Of a DNA stretch of 64,000 nucleotides, positions 34,646 through 44,624 are shown piece by piece (within the stretch, counting starts at the first letter, position 1; each line of letters starts with the position of its first letter). This stretch comes from Stropharia rugosoannulata. Its lineage: Eukaryota > Basidiomycota > Agaricomycetes > Agaricales > Strophariaceae. The notes under the pieces are model-generated. The model saw nothing but the letters and a program-made list of their open reading frames with translations, was not told the DNA's origin and did not search any database. The stretch is from positions 4,154,001-4,218,000 of the forward strand of contig JANCIK010000002.1 of NCBI GenBank assembly GCA_028532985.1, given 5' to 3'. Both the position numbers and the translations under genes were made by a program.

Positions 34646-35128
34646 TCAGTCCGGCATGTTTACGACTAGATGCATACCGAGCTCTTCCTCTTTTGAGACC
34701 TGCATTGTTGAAGAAACAGGCAGTAGGGATACAACCAATGTCTTAAAGGCTTCTACGAGCCGTCCGGCTGCCTGCCCACTAGTGAAGCCATTCTGAAACA
34801 CCTTTTTGCCATCGGAAGAGAATATTCCGCCATCGAAGTTACAGTCTAAAGTTCAATAATTAGAAAGACATAGTAAATCCAGCGATGAGTTATGTTAGTA
34901 CGCGCATACATTGAGCAAGGTTCTCTTTCTGTAAAAGCGGTAAAACAAATTGCGTAAGTGCAATGATAAATCTCTCCCCATTTTCTGCAAAGCAATAGAT
35001 AGACGTAGGCTCGTTCAAGTTATCATTGCTGTGAAGGAGAAAGGATACGTACCGTCCAAGTTCAAACCAACTTCTGTGCTGCAAACATATACTTTCTCCG
35101 TTGAGTTGGATGAGGGGATCTGGGCCAT
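34646..35128 (-). CDS. Small hypothetical protein next to the HET gene
   Basis: Three exons joined by two GT-AG introns (donors GTACGTATCC and GTATGCGCG; acceptors TTGCAG and CTTTAG) give about 116 residues: MAQIPSSNSTEKVYVCSTEVG, ENGERFIIALTQFVLPLL, CNFDGGIFSSDGKKVFQNGF, ending VVNMPD-stop. No family recognised. It lies just upstream of, and on the same strand as, the HET gene. It could be a separate small gene or the 5' exons of that gene if an intron beginning near GGTATGCATC removes its stop. Support is splice logic and open frame only. Confidence 0.35.
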
Positions 35129-36456
35129 GCAGATATTGGTATATTGAGTGATGTTAAAACGTTAAGGACGGGATGAAAACACTCCCATTCTTTAGTAGAT
35201 AAGGCATGATTAAATATAATATACTGCTTGTGAATTGTGCCACGGAAGCTGTGCAGACAGATAGCATTCCTTGATGCATTGCACATCCTCCCACTTAAAT
35301 ATGTTCGCAGTGCTCGAGCGAGACATAACTATGTCGTACATGCCATTACACATATCTGACAATAGGCAATTATTTTATAGATGCCAGGGCCTAAAAATCA
35401 AGTGCATCTGATAAGTGCAAATTTTACTAAAAGCAATATACTATAGAAGAGGGAGGACGGATGGTCAAATGTTTCAAGTTTGACATCTGTTCAGTATCAG
35501 CTATAATATGATACATAGCCCGCAGTAAAATGACATATAAGGGTATTTTAAGATCGATAATTGTGAAGCAGTGCTTGTACAGCATTTTCTCGACATAGTG
35601 CCATTCAAGAAGTACTATCTATTCACCTAAGTAAAGCCTTAAAGGCAATGGTTGAAATGACTGCCTTGAACTTCCTGTTGATGAGTAGCAGGCCGCATAA
35701 GTGCATCAGATGGGTGGTCATCGTTCTAGTTGACGAACCGCTTGTCATATATACAGAGTGGGTAAAAGTATCTATTTCAAGCCTTTGATTTTACAGCGTA
35801 TCCAAGAAGATGTGCGTGTAGGTAATGTGACACTGATACTTAAGTATAATACTGGTCATTAATATCATATAACTTCCGAGTCTTTCCCTCCCGTCGCGTC
35901 CAATGAATCTGGGGCAGATTCTCCACTGACATCTCCACCGACGATTTCAGTTAAGGCTTTGAGCGACTGTCTCGTCTATATACACAACAGTGGCGTCGTA
36001 CTCAACGAATTGATATTTAATTTCTGCGACTTGAATGATCACTGTCTTCGTATCCTCGAAGGGGTCAAGGAGTTTGTTAAGGAAGTCTCCATTTGCTCGA
36101 ACGTATAAATTCTTCAGTGCTCAGGATCTAACGTGCTTTTCTGGTTGGACTAGCGCCTGCAGGGTAATCTTCAATTTCATCAAGTGGTGACTGCCTGTCC
36201 GTAGCATATCTGCATAGTCCCAGTCGCAAACTAATAATACTCGTACACTTAGTCCCATCTATATAAAGAGCGAAGAAACATACATGAACAGGTGTGAGAA
36301 GGTATGGGAATATATAAATACGGAGAGTCCACTTGATACAGCATCTGGGGTCCAGCAGAAAAGACGAATACTAGTAAACATGAAAGCCGGAAAAAAGGAC
36401 GAGAAAAACATACATGATGAAAGCTCCCAGGACCTGCGGGGGGATGTTTAGTGTAG
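35129..36456. other. Intergenic region with F-box relic
   Basis: AT-rich sequence with no intact gene. It contains the duplicated F-box 3' end at 35872-36215. Confidence 0.5.
35872..36215 (+). pseudogene. Relic copy of the F-box gene 3' end
   Basis: Matches the end of the F-box gene (about 32095-32330) and part of its 3' flank at high identity. The encoded words recur with changes: ISVKALSDCLVYIHNSGVVLNELIFNFCDL here versus ISIEALRDCLVYRHNSGVVLKELIFNFCDL there, then LRILEGVKEFV. It ends SICSNV-stop at about 36106. No F-box or N-terminal part is present, so it cannot be functional as an F-box protein. Together with the F-box gene it brackets the HET gene. Confidence 0.8.
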
Positions 36457-37740
36457 CTACCGACGTGTTCCACTAGAATTTGCCTGCAATGGGGACATTC
36501 GCTGGCTTCTGACGTTCCCGAATGAGTTAGCCGTATTTAAAAGGCCCCTATTAGAATCTTGACTTCGAATGGTGCTCATGGACTGTCTATAAACGTCTGC
36601 GGCTACATCGGCTCCGTATTGTTCTGCCAATTGGCTATACGTGGATGATACATCAGTGTTGTATCACGGGTAACGAACAGTTGCGACTCACTTTGCATAG
36701 TTTTCCGCGATGACGGCCATCGTGCCTGCGTTGAGACGATAGGCTTCCGGCATCAGTCCCTTGCCGAACCGGTACGTGAGATGATTGCTGCAAAGGAGTG
36801 CCGCAACCATAACTGCCAGCTGCAGTGGAACAAGTGCGAAGGAGGCCGTATAGAAACGCTTCAGAACAAGCCTTTGGAACTCGAGGTACGGCAACTTGCA
36901 GCCGGGCAGGACGCTACGGGCATAGCATGTTTGGGAGATAGTGGCTTCGACGAACGGCGAGAAGTATCCGCAGCACTTCAGTTCGTTTTGGACAACAAGG
37001 CGGTCCGCGGAGTCGAAAGCTCGTGACCATTGGGCGTTGATCTTGCCATCTAGATTTAGCCTGTGACGACGATAGGTGACATAGCCCGGCGCGACGAGGA
37101 AGCCAAAGGTTACCCAAGTAAGCAAGGTGTACACCGCAAGGAAAGAGCGATTGTTCAGAAGGATACCGGCCCAGCCGATTACTGACGCTAAGATTCCGAA
37201 ACCGGCAGCAATTGTGGAGAGGATGAGCTCTGTTCGGTTGGCTATGCGAACGACATCGCTGTGCGGCCAGACATCGAACCAAGTAAGCAGGGCGACGACG
37301 AGAGCACCAAGGGAGTAGACGGTTAGCTAAATGACGGATGAGCAATTGAATCCATGCTAAGTGATGTGGAATGTAGAACGTACACAGCTGTTAGTGAAAA
37401 AAAGAATCCATTTGAACCTGTTCCACCGCAGGCGTTTTCCCGGCATCCTAGCTTCACCTCTTTTAAACGCATCCGTCCCGCCCCCGCGTTTTGGGAGATT
37501 AATATCATCAATCTGGGCCTTCTTCGATCTGCGTTGGCGGGCACCCCCACCCATAGGGCTAATCGGGGCTGTCGAGAATTTTGCGGGCAGATAATTGATA
37601 GTTAGGGAGAGGTTGTTGGACGAAGATGCTGCGGAATTGAGGGAGAGATTATCTCGAGAGCTCCGGAAGTTAGTGGTTGAAAAGGGTGGTCGAGGAGGAT
37701 TGAGAAGACCGCCATAATCTGAGGAGGAAGAGGTATTCAT
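36457..37740 (-). CDS. Tetraspanin
   Basis: Four-helix membrane protein. Exon 1 (37740 to about 37382) encodes a serine-rich cytoplasmic N-terminus and the basic run LRWNRFKWILFFTNSC that enters helix 1. The next exon encodes the remaining helices (SLGALVVALLTWFDVW, LLTWVTFGFLVAPGYV, LVPLQLAVMVAALLCS). The large loop holds the tetraspanin hallmark CCG (ELKCCGYFSP) with later cysteines (TCYARSVLPGCK). A last exon joins NYAK to NQLAEQYGADVAADVYRQ and stops at 36457 with a basic Ser/Arg tail. The long N-terminus and CCG loop fit the basidiomycete Tsp2/Tsp3-like group; such proteins organise membrane microdomains. No lesion seen. Confidence 0.85.
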
Positions 37741-39499
37741 GTCTGCGAGAAGGTGGTGAGTCGAGCCAGTCGCCGAGTATGCTGAGCCAGCAACAGAGGC
37801 TCTGCGACTGAAGTCAAAGAACAGAGTATGGATATCGTTGAGTATTTAGCGAGGGGACTGCGGATAATAGTGACTTACGCAGGGTCCATTTACCCAAGGG
37901 GCAGCGACAGTGCAGAAAGGCAGCTAGCGAGACAGTCCTGATTGGAACGAATGGAACAGACGAGAGTTGTCATGGGAAGATATGCTATATGAGGCTTATA
38001 GATCAGTGCGCTGGCTGTTCATATTATCAGACCTGGTTACTCTAAAATAGACGAGGCACGGATGAAAAAGGGTGAGGATGATGAAGAGACGAATCGTACA
38101 GGTGTTGTGCTCACATGTTGCAGCAACCATATCCGATGACCAGCTCCCCTAGTTGTTTTCGTAAAATTAGTCGCTTGCCAATGCGCTAATGCGAGGTGTG
38201 AGCTCCAGAATTGCTCCCACATGCTATTTGTAGCTGGCTGGGCCTGGAATATCACCCGAATTTAAATGTCACCGGGGTTGATCTGCAATGATGTGTGGGT
38301 GATACACGACGGGTCAAGACAAAGTCGACAGTTTGTAATCGACGAAGAGAAGAAAGGGTAATATTCAGTAGCAGCCTCAAATGTGCTTTATAGCTGTAAG
38401 GGCGAACGAACATCCGGACGTTGAAGTTGCGTTGGAGGTTTGCAAATGCGACTCGATTGGATGAGTCATGAGAGCAAGAGAATGGAATGGCCGTTTCTTT
38501 ACCTAATTATGAACATGATATCTGTTACTCCGCCTCGGATGTGCCGCTCGTTGCCGAAAGGGTCTGTCCCGCAATCGGCATCTCTCCGGCTTCCCCACAG
38601 GAGCGAGCGGGACGTCAAAGCAGAACCACTCTCGTCTTGAATTGATTGTACGCAAATTTCCTCAATGTACCACCTAGTGTTGTGAGATTAATATGGCACA
38701 ATAAATATCTATATAGAATTATGCGATTAAAATCCCCTTGCCTGCTGTTAGTTCAGCGAGACCGGAGTGGATGGATGTTAGATGGACTCTGATCTCCTAT
38801 CATCTAAGATAGTCACATACGTCTTGCTGTACATAATGGAGTGATACAAGAGCTTGGTTAGTTGTACTATCCCAAAATACTGGTATGCGCCATTATACCC
38901 CATAGTATTTGAAGTACGTCGCATGATTGCATGGCAGGTTTAACTTGACCGTCATGCAGGCACTCTTTGCTCCAACCATCTGCTAGCTGCGGACAGTCAA
39001 CCAGGATTTAATTTACCTAAAACCTCTTAACCGGAAATAGCATTACACGTTTACCATTAACTACTAGGTGATTGGTCGTATCGTATGCATAATACTGTCG
39101 TTATACTTGAAGCTTGATCATGATAACTTATGATATCTAAAAATAGCTATTGTGGGCGCTGCCGAGCGACTAAGATGGTCAGGTCAACGGCAGGGCTTGG
39201 TGTTATCCCATGGCGCCCTGAACGAGACTTGCGAGTGTACCATCATCATGCACCACATCATTTCACATCGACTGGAATCCATGCTACCCACAGGCATACT
39301 CCCAGATGTTGAACGCGTGGCCGGAGCCCATCAACATGTCGGCACCAGTTTGTTGGGACGAAGCTTCGTACGTGCGCATAGCCATAGATCCATCGACACT
39401 GCCTTCTCATGTCCGTTATCACCTTTATAGGAAGAAGCAACAGCTGACCTGAAAAATCTTGTGGAATCCCTTCAGCCCAGGAAGATCACCCCAGCGGCC
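37741..39499. other. Intergenic region, divergent promoters
   Basis: Upstream regions of the tetraspanin (minus) and the zinc-finger gene (plus). No independent gene recognised. A possible 5' exon of the zinc-finger gene lies around 39281-39369 (frame MLPTGILPDVERVAG ... LLGRSF), joined by a GTACGT...TTATAG intron to EEATADLKNLVES in frame with the gene. This would give an N-terminal extension but rests only on splice signals. Confidence 0.4.
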
Positions 39500-40366
39500 A
39501 TGTCTCCTCTACTTCTATCGGACACCGATTCGTCGCCCCCTTCAACTCCGAACAACTGGTCCCCATTATTTCCGTCCTTCCAGCTTTCGTCTGACCCATC
39601 GTCACCAATAAGCCCGGATTTGTCCATCATGTCCATAAAGCAGGTCAATCTCCAAGAAATACAATGCCAGACGGACATCCGGACTTCGTTTAAGCCACTG
39701 CACCTGTATCTTGACAAATCAACTGACGTGTCAGTCCTGCCAGAATTACCAAGCGCAGAAGCCGTTGCGCCCACTCCTCCAGCTTTGTCACTTCCATTAA
39801 CACATTCCGGACCGTCCACGCAAAGGGTCATTGACGCCATAGAGGCCATGAATATGCTACGCTTCCCTATACCACCTTTGCTTGAAAGCGCGCCAAATGT
39901 GACTGAAACGGATGCCCTAAGAATAGGCGCGAATAGCCATCGCATCCATGATGAAGCATGCGCAAGGCAGAAAAAGGTGCCTCTTTCTACTACCAGCGGC
40001 GAGCACTTGCCTTCACTACAAGGACAGAATAAGCAAACCAAACAGAAAAGACTGAAATTGACAGGACCATTTGTCTGCGTGTATTGTCCTGATATCACGT
40101 TTACACGGAATTATGACCTCAAGAGGCATACAAAAACCGTGCATCAGAAGGACGATGCTAGCAGCGTCCAGGCACGCACATGTCCATGTTGCTACGAGGT
40201 GCTGTCGCGGGGTGATGCGTACAGGCTCCACTGCCGTCGAGTCCCTGATTCATGTTTGCGCCATTCACAACTGTTGAAGAAGCCCCCTCCTCCTAGCCAT
40301 CCAGAGCATTTGTATAAGTCTGTTAGAGAACAGGCAGAGAAGACCTTCAAGAAGAAACGGAAATAA
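39500..40366 (+). CDS. C2H2 zinc-finger protein, putative transcription factor
   Basis: At least 288 residues. The N-terminal half is Ser/Pro-rich and probably disordered (LLLSDTDSSPPSTP). Near the C-terminus is a classical C2H2 finger, CVYCPDITFTRNYDLKRHTKTVH (C-x2-C, H-x4-H). A second cysteine cluster follows (CPCCYEVLSRGDAYRLHC), resembling a degenerate C2HC finger. It ends in a lysine-rich tail (KKKRK) that could be a nuclear localisation signal. The ATG at 39500 is the first methionine in the open frame; an upstream spliced exon could extend the protein. One- or two-finger proteins of this layout are frequent in Agaricomycetes and mostly uncharacterised. Confidence 0.75.
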   Translation: MSPLLLSDTDSSPPSTPNNWSPLFPSFQLSSDPSSPISPDLSIMSIKQVNLQEIQCQTDIRTSFKPLHLYLDKSTDVSVLPELPSAEAVAPTPPALSLPLTHSGPSTQRVIDAIEAMNMLRFPIPPLLESAPNVTETDALRIGANSHRIHDEACARQKKVPLSTTSGEHLPSLQGQNKQTKQKRLKLTGPFVCVYCPDITFTRNYDLKRHTKTVHQKDDASSVQARTCPCCYEVLSRGDAYRLHCRRVPDSCLRHSQLLKKPPPPSHPEHLYKSVREQAEKTFKKKRK

Positions 40367-40870
40367 TTTGTGACAGTATATATGCAATGTAGATTATAAA
40401 ATTTCAAGCGGTTGTGGACTGTTTTGGGACTGTTGTAACCTCCGAGACTCGAGAGTATGTATCGAGTATGTATTACTTACAGAATACATCCTTTTAGCCT
40501 TATATCATAAGTGATGTAGTCCATCATTGGTTTATTCTGTTAATATGCACTTGAAGAGTAATTCTGGGTTGGATTCTTATTGAGGCATCTTACGAGGAAG
40601 GCTAGTGTCGATTGTGTCCCTGAAACTCCATTTCATATACTCTACAATGATTCCTGTCTTCATTACTGAAATATGTGTTGACGTTTTCTCTTCTCGGGCG
40701 AAACCCACAGTACAGGCCAACTCGTTGGAAGAGAATTCGCTATATTTGAACTATGCATGGGAAATCCTTGGAGCAACTTTTTATCCTTTTTACGTCTCTA
40801 TCTGAAGCTCAACGCTCCCTTGAAGTTTTCCTTTCACTCAACTAAGGTTCCAGGCTCCTACCTCTAAATT
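40367..40870. other. Intergenic spacer
   Basis: No gene seen. AT-rich, with no clear promoter element for the damaged gene that follows. Confidence 0.4.
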
Positions 40871-43367
40871 ATGGAAGACATTACATCCACATTCGCAGGG
40901 CTCCCGCAGTATGTGTTTCTGATACTTACTGGTTCTCTCCATGACGTGCTAATGATGTAACTTCGCACTTACATACAGCTTCAGCCCACTTATGTGCATG
41001 AACATCTCTGGTAGATGTGCAACATCCAAGCTAATCCAATGCCGAAACTTCGGATGCTATCAAGTTGACATCTCTCAAAAGTTTGACCAGAATCCAGACA
41101 CTGTGTCGGATTTGACGCGCGATCATTTCCTGGCGAGAAAGAATGTAATTGGCCAAGTCGACAAATGGGTGTCAGAGAACAGCGGCGGAGAAAGATTTGA
41201 TGAGTGGATTCCAATTGCATACGAGTACGAGGTATGGATGTATACCTCTCTTGTCAATAACATATTCTCTGATACTATTCGTTAGATAGTTAAGGCCTCT
41301 GCAAAACAGACTGTTCGAGGTGTTCATTTGATTCTACTATTGCGAGAGCTGATCAGTTTATTTTATATATGAAGAAATATTGGGGTCATCTGCTATTCAC
41401 GAACCTGACAACCACCCGATTCGTCATCGTTATGGTCTTCCCTGAACCGTGTAGTATGTCGTGTCATGCTCCTGAGATGTCTTGGTTTCTATCTTGAACA
41501 TTTTCGCAGACTGTGGCAATTACTCCCACGACGATTTCGACGCCATGACCAAATATCAAGCGGATCGCTTTATGTCCCTACTCAGGTATCTACACCACGA
41601 TGACAATCCTCCGGAATGGTGAGCTTGGTTGCTCTATATTAAATTGCGCTTTCATTCAACTGCTATTGGTCTAGTTCATAGGGTCCGCGCTACCTATGTG
41701 ACACTCACGAACGATTGGGCACTGGGGTATGGCGGTCCATGTGTACTTTTATTCCGCGCTATTTTATGAACCATATATTGCCCCGCGGAATTTCTAAATG
41801 CCCCGCAGAAATTTGAAGTGCCCTGCAGAAGTTGAAATTCCGCGCGCGCAGAAATGCCGTGTCTGAAATCTGCGCGGGGTGAGTTTTTTGAGTCAAATAC
41901 ATGTTTTTTGTCCAAAAGCATGCATATAAATGCCCGCGCGGAATTTTTACACTGCGCGCAGAAATTTAATGCAAGGTGTGTGTTGCGCGCGCAGAAATTG
42001 AGAAATTGACTTGTACTCACATTTTTGACGTGCCGCCGTGCCGGAGCTGGGATATGATGATGTAAGTGATGCGGTCGGCATCACCAAGCCTGGCATTCGG
42101 ACTTTGAATTACCGTGGAAACTTCAAAGCAAGTGTAAGGTAAACATTAATGGCGCCTGTCTACTTGCCATTGAAAATCTTGTAATCATTCTGCTTACTTC
42201 AAAGATATACCAGACCCTTTGATGTGTGAATTATCTACCTAAGTCAGGTATAACATCTGGTTGAGTGGTTGTAGTTGGGTTATATTCAAATGCACCCGAG
42301 GATGCCAATCTTTACTATTACTAAACCAAGATAAAAAGGTCATTTTGCAGAGAAAGTACATAGGGATTTATTAATCATATACATTAGCTTGCTGTAAGCT
42401 ATAAGAAGGGGATGACAATTGGATAGTAGGCTCTCCACTCACTGCCAGGAGGCCAATTTCACACGCTTTTTCAGAGTCCGATGTGTGAGCTCCGTGATGC
42501 CGACCGCATCACTTACATCATCAAATCCCAGCTCCGGCACGTCGGCACGTCAAAAATGTGAGTACAAGTCAATTTCTCAATTTCTGCGCGCGCAACACAC
42601 ACCTTGCATTAAATTTCTGCGCGCAGTGTAAAAATTCCGCGCGGGCATTTATATGCATGCTTTTGGACAAAAAACATGTATTTGACTCAAAAAACTCACC
42701 CCGCGCAGATTTCAGACACGGCATTTCTGCGCGCGCGGAATTTCAACTTCTGCAGGGCACTTCAAATTTCTGCGGGGCATTTAGAAATTCCGCGGGGCAA
42801 TATATGGTTCATAAAATAGCGCGGAATAAAAGTACACATGGACCGCCATACTGGGGACCCGGACTTCCTAGGATCTACAAAACCACTCACTCCTGCACAA
42901 ATGCGAGACCGCTTTGCCGCGCGGCGTGCGCCTTTGCTCCATGTTACGCCAGACACATTTGTGCCCTCTCTCCTCGAGAGTGACGTGGAGAAAATCGACA
43001 GTCTTTTGCGGATGGATCATGGCCGACGTTCGGCGGTCCCGCCAGAAGTACGTGAAGCCGTCATCGGGGGAAAGCAATCGCGACCACAGATTGCCTCGAA
43101 GACATTTAAACAAAAAATATCCGTCAATGCGGGTATTGCGAAGAGGGGAAGGAGAAGGATCTGTTGGTCTGTTCTCGGTGAGTAGACAAAATTCGAACGT
43201 TATCATTGTAAGCCAATTAGCTTCATATTATCTAGCTGCAAGTTGGTATACTATTGCGGGCGCGAGTGGTCAGTCACACTTCTCTTAGTCTATGTTGCAC
43301 ATTATAAATTCATCTACAGTCAACGCCTCAAGTTGCTTGGGCCACTCATAAGCCCTTCTGCAAATAA
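40871..43367 (+). pseudogene. MYND-type zinc-finger gene, split by a transposable element and frameshifted
   Basis: Exon-like pieces run from MEDITSTFAGLP (40871) through FSPLMCMNISGRC, WVSENSGGERFDEWIPIAYEYE, CGNYSHDDFDAMTKYQADRFMSLLRYLHHDD and RATYVTLTNDWALG up to 41727. After the element they continue as DPDFLGSTKPLTPAQM and TPDTFVPSLLESDVEKID. The 3' end is a MYND finger: CGYC, then VCSR-C across an intron (GTGAGT...CTAG), LVYYCGREC-Q across a second intron, and WATHKPFCK-stop at 43365. The frame before the element and that after it are offset by one. At least one more shift lies before CGYC and another between RLK and WATHK. The family (protein-protein interaction finger) is clear from the cysteine pattern; the N-terminal part is unknown. 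Confidence 0.6.
41728..42850. mobile_element. Foldback (long-TIR) DNA element, 1,123 bp
   Basis: The two ends are inverted copies of about 357 bp each: 41728-42084 and 42494-42850, with only about two mismatches found by eye. The outermost bases are TATGGCGGTCC ... GGACCGCCATA. Both sides carry CTGGGG (41722-41727 and 42851-42856), a 6-bp target-site duplication; because of the G run the exact length is ambiguous (4-7 bp). The 409-bp middle has no credible gene. The arms contain many copies of a CCGCGC(A/G)GAAATT-like word in both orientations. Near identity of the arms suggests recent insertion or gene conversion. No transposase for it is in the window. Confidence 0.85.
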
Positions 43368-44220
43368 CGATATATCCGGTTCTCTCTCTTGAGTACCTTC
43401 TACGACCAATCATGGGGTTTTGAAGAGACAATTATTTACGGAAGAATTATTGCATTAATAAAATAACGCAGCCCTCTTTGCTCGCTGTTGCATCAAATTG
43501 AATGTCGTGCCATTTTTACAATGAGAAGCTCCGATAAATTCGTCTCGAGGAAACTCTATAGATTCTTCGCCGCCGGACTGTGACCTGCAGAAGCGCATTG
43601 GATGTTCATCAGGAGTACATTCTAGAGTACAGTATAAATCGACAGCACGAGTCACTTTGACAGTGGCAATCGCAAATACACTTCAAGTTGTTTTTTACCT
43701 ATACGATAGCTGCACTATCACGTTACAATATACACACTTAATCGCGATATCTCTCATCTAGTACAATTAATCGTATATTTGTGGCAATTCCCAATCTTCG
43801 CGACGATCGTTAGGGCCTTCGGAGACATGGATCCGAGTTCACACGGCCATTTGTATCAGACAGATACTTAGAGGTAGAGTTAAACGGCGGTTGGGTTCTA
43901 GCGGTGAACGTTTGAACGTTCGGGGCCTTGTGATGAAGCATAAGAACAAGGCAATTCATAACTCTGAAGTTTCACGTCATTTTCTATGCTTTCACAAGTC
44001 ACATTCAGTAAGTGGTCAGAAATCATTGGCAACGTCAACTCATCTTGGGCTTCCTTGTCATCCCCAAAAATGATGACCATTTCTAGTGCTAGATCAATTG
44101 AGACGATAGCTCACGGAACTAAGGCGATAAATTAAAGGTATGAATCAACCAATCTCATCCCAAGGAGAATTAATAGGTCTACAATCTGATTACTAGTTTT
44201 GTAGCTAAAAACCAGATTTT
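43368..44220. other. Intergenic spacer
   Basis: No gene, repeat or promoter element could be supported in this AT-rich stretch. Confidence 0.4.
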
Positions 44221-44624
44221 ATGAAGTTATCCATGTCAGCGCGAAGAAATTTTACCGTAATAACCAACGAGATTCTGAGACTCTATTTGCCACGTGAGTT
44301 CCGGATCATGAGCACGGATCTACTACTACAGGCGATTTAGAGAAACTGCATCAAGACCTCTTCAACCTGACTACAGCCCTTCAAGATCCAAAATATCGCT
44401 CATTGCAAGCTGAGGCGCTTCAGACAGTGGTTGGAGCTCAAATAGCACAATCGGTGTTCATATTTGTGGTGTTTGAAATCAAAGAAGTGTCTGTACGTCG
44501 TATAATTCTTTTAGGTCCTTAAGCTGCGAGCAAGAAGGCTCAAAGCCAGCTGCAAGGACAATCTGCCGTCGGCGTCGGGAAATGCCGTCTGGTGCCGTTC
44601 TCACGGTGGAAAATCGGCCCGTTG
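44221..44624 (+). CDS. Possible small gene, hypothetical
   Basis: Three exon-like pieces join in frame across short GT-AG introns (GTGAGTTCC...CTACAG and GTACGTCG...TTTTAG). They read MKLSMSARRNFTVITNEILRLYLP, then RDLEKLHQDLFNLTTALQDP / KYRSLQAEALQTVVG, then VLKLRARRLKASC, with a stop at 44622. The middle part has the heptad-like spacing of an alpha-helix. No family recognised, and it may be a fragment of a larger dead gene. Support is only the coincidence of open frame and splice signals. Confidence 0.25.

Noticed and set aside
41694..42020. Identical predicted peptides from 41694-42020 (minus) and 42558-42983 (plus)
   Set aside because: Explained by the inverted arms of the foldback element; they are not a duplicated gene.
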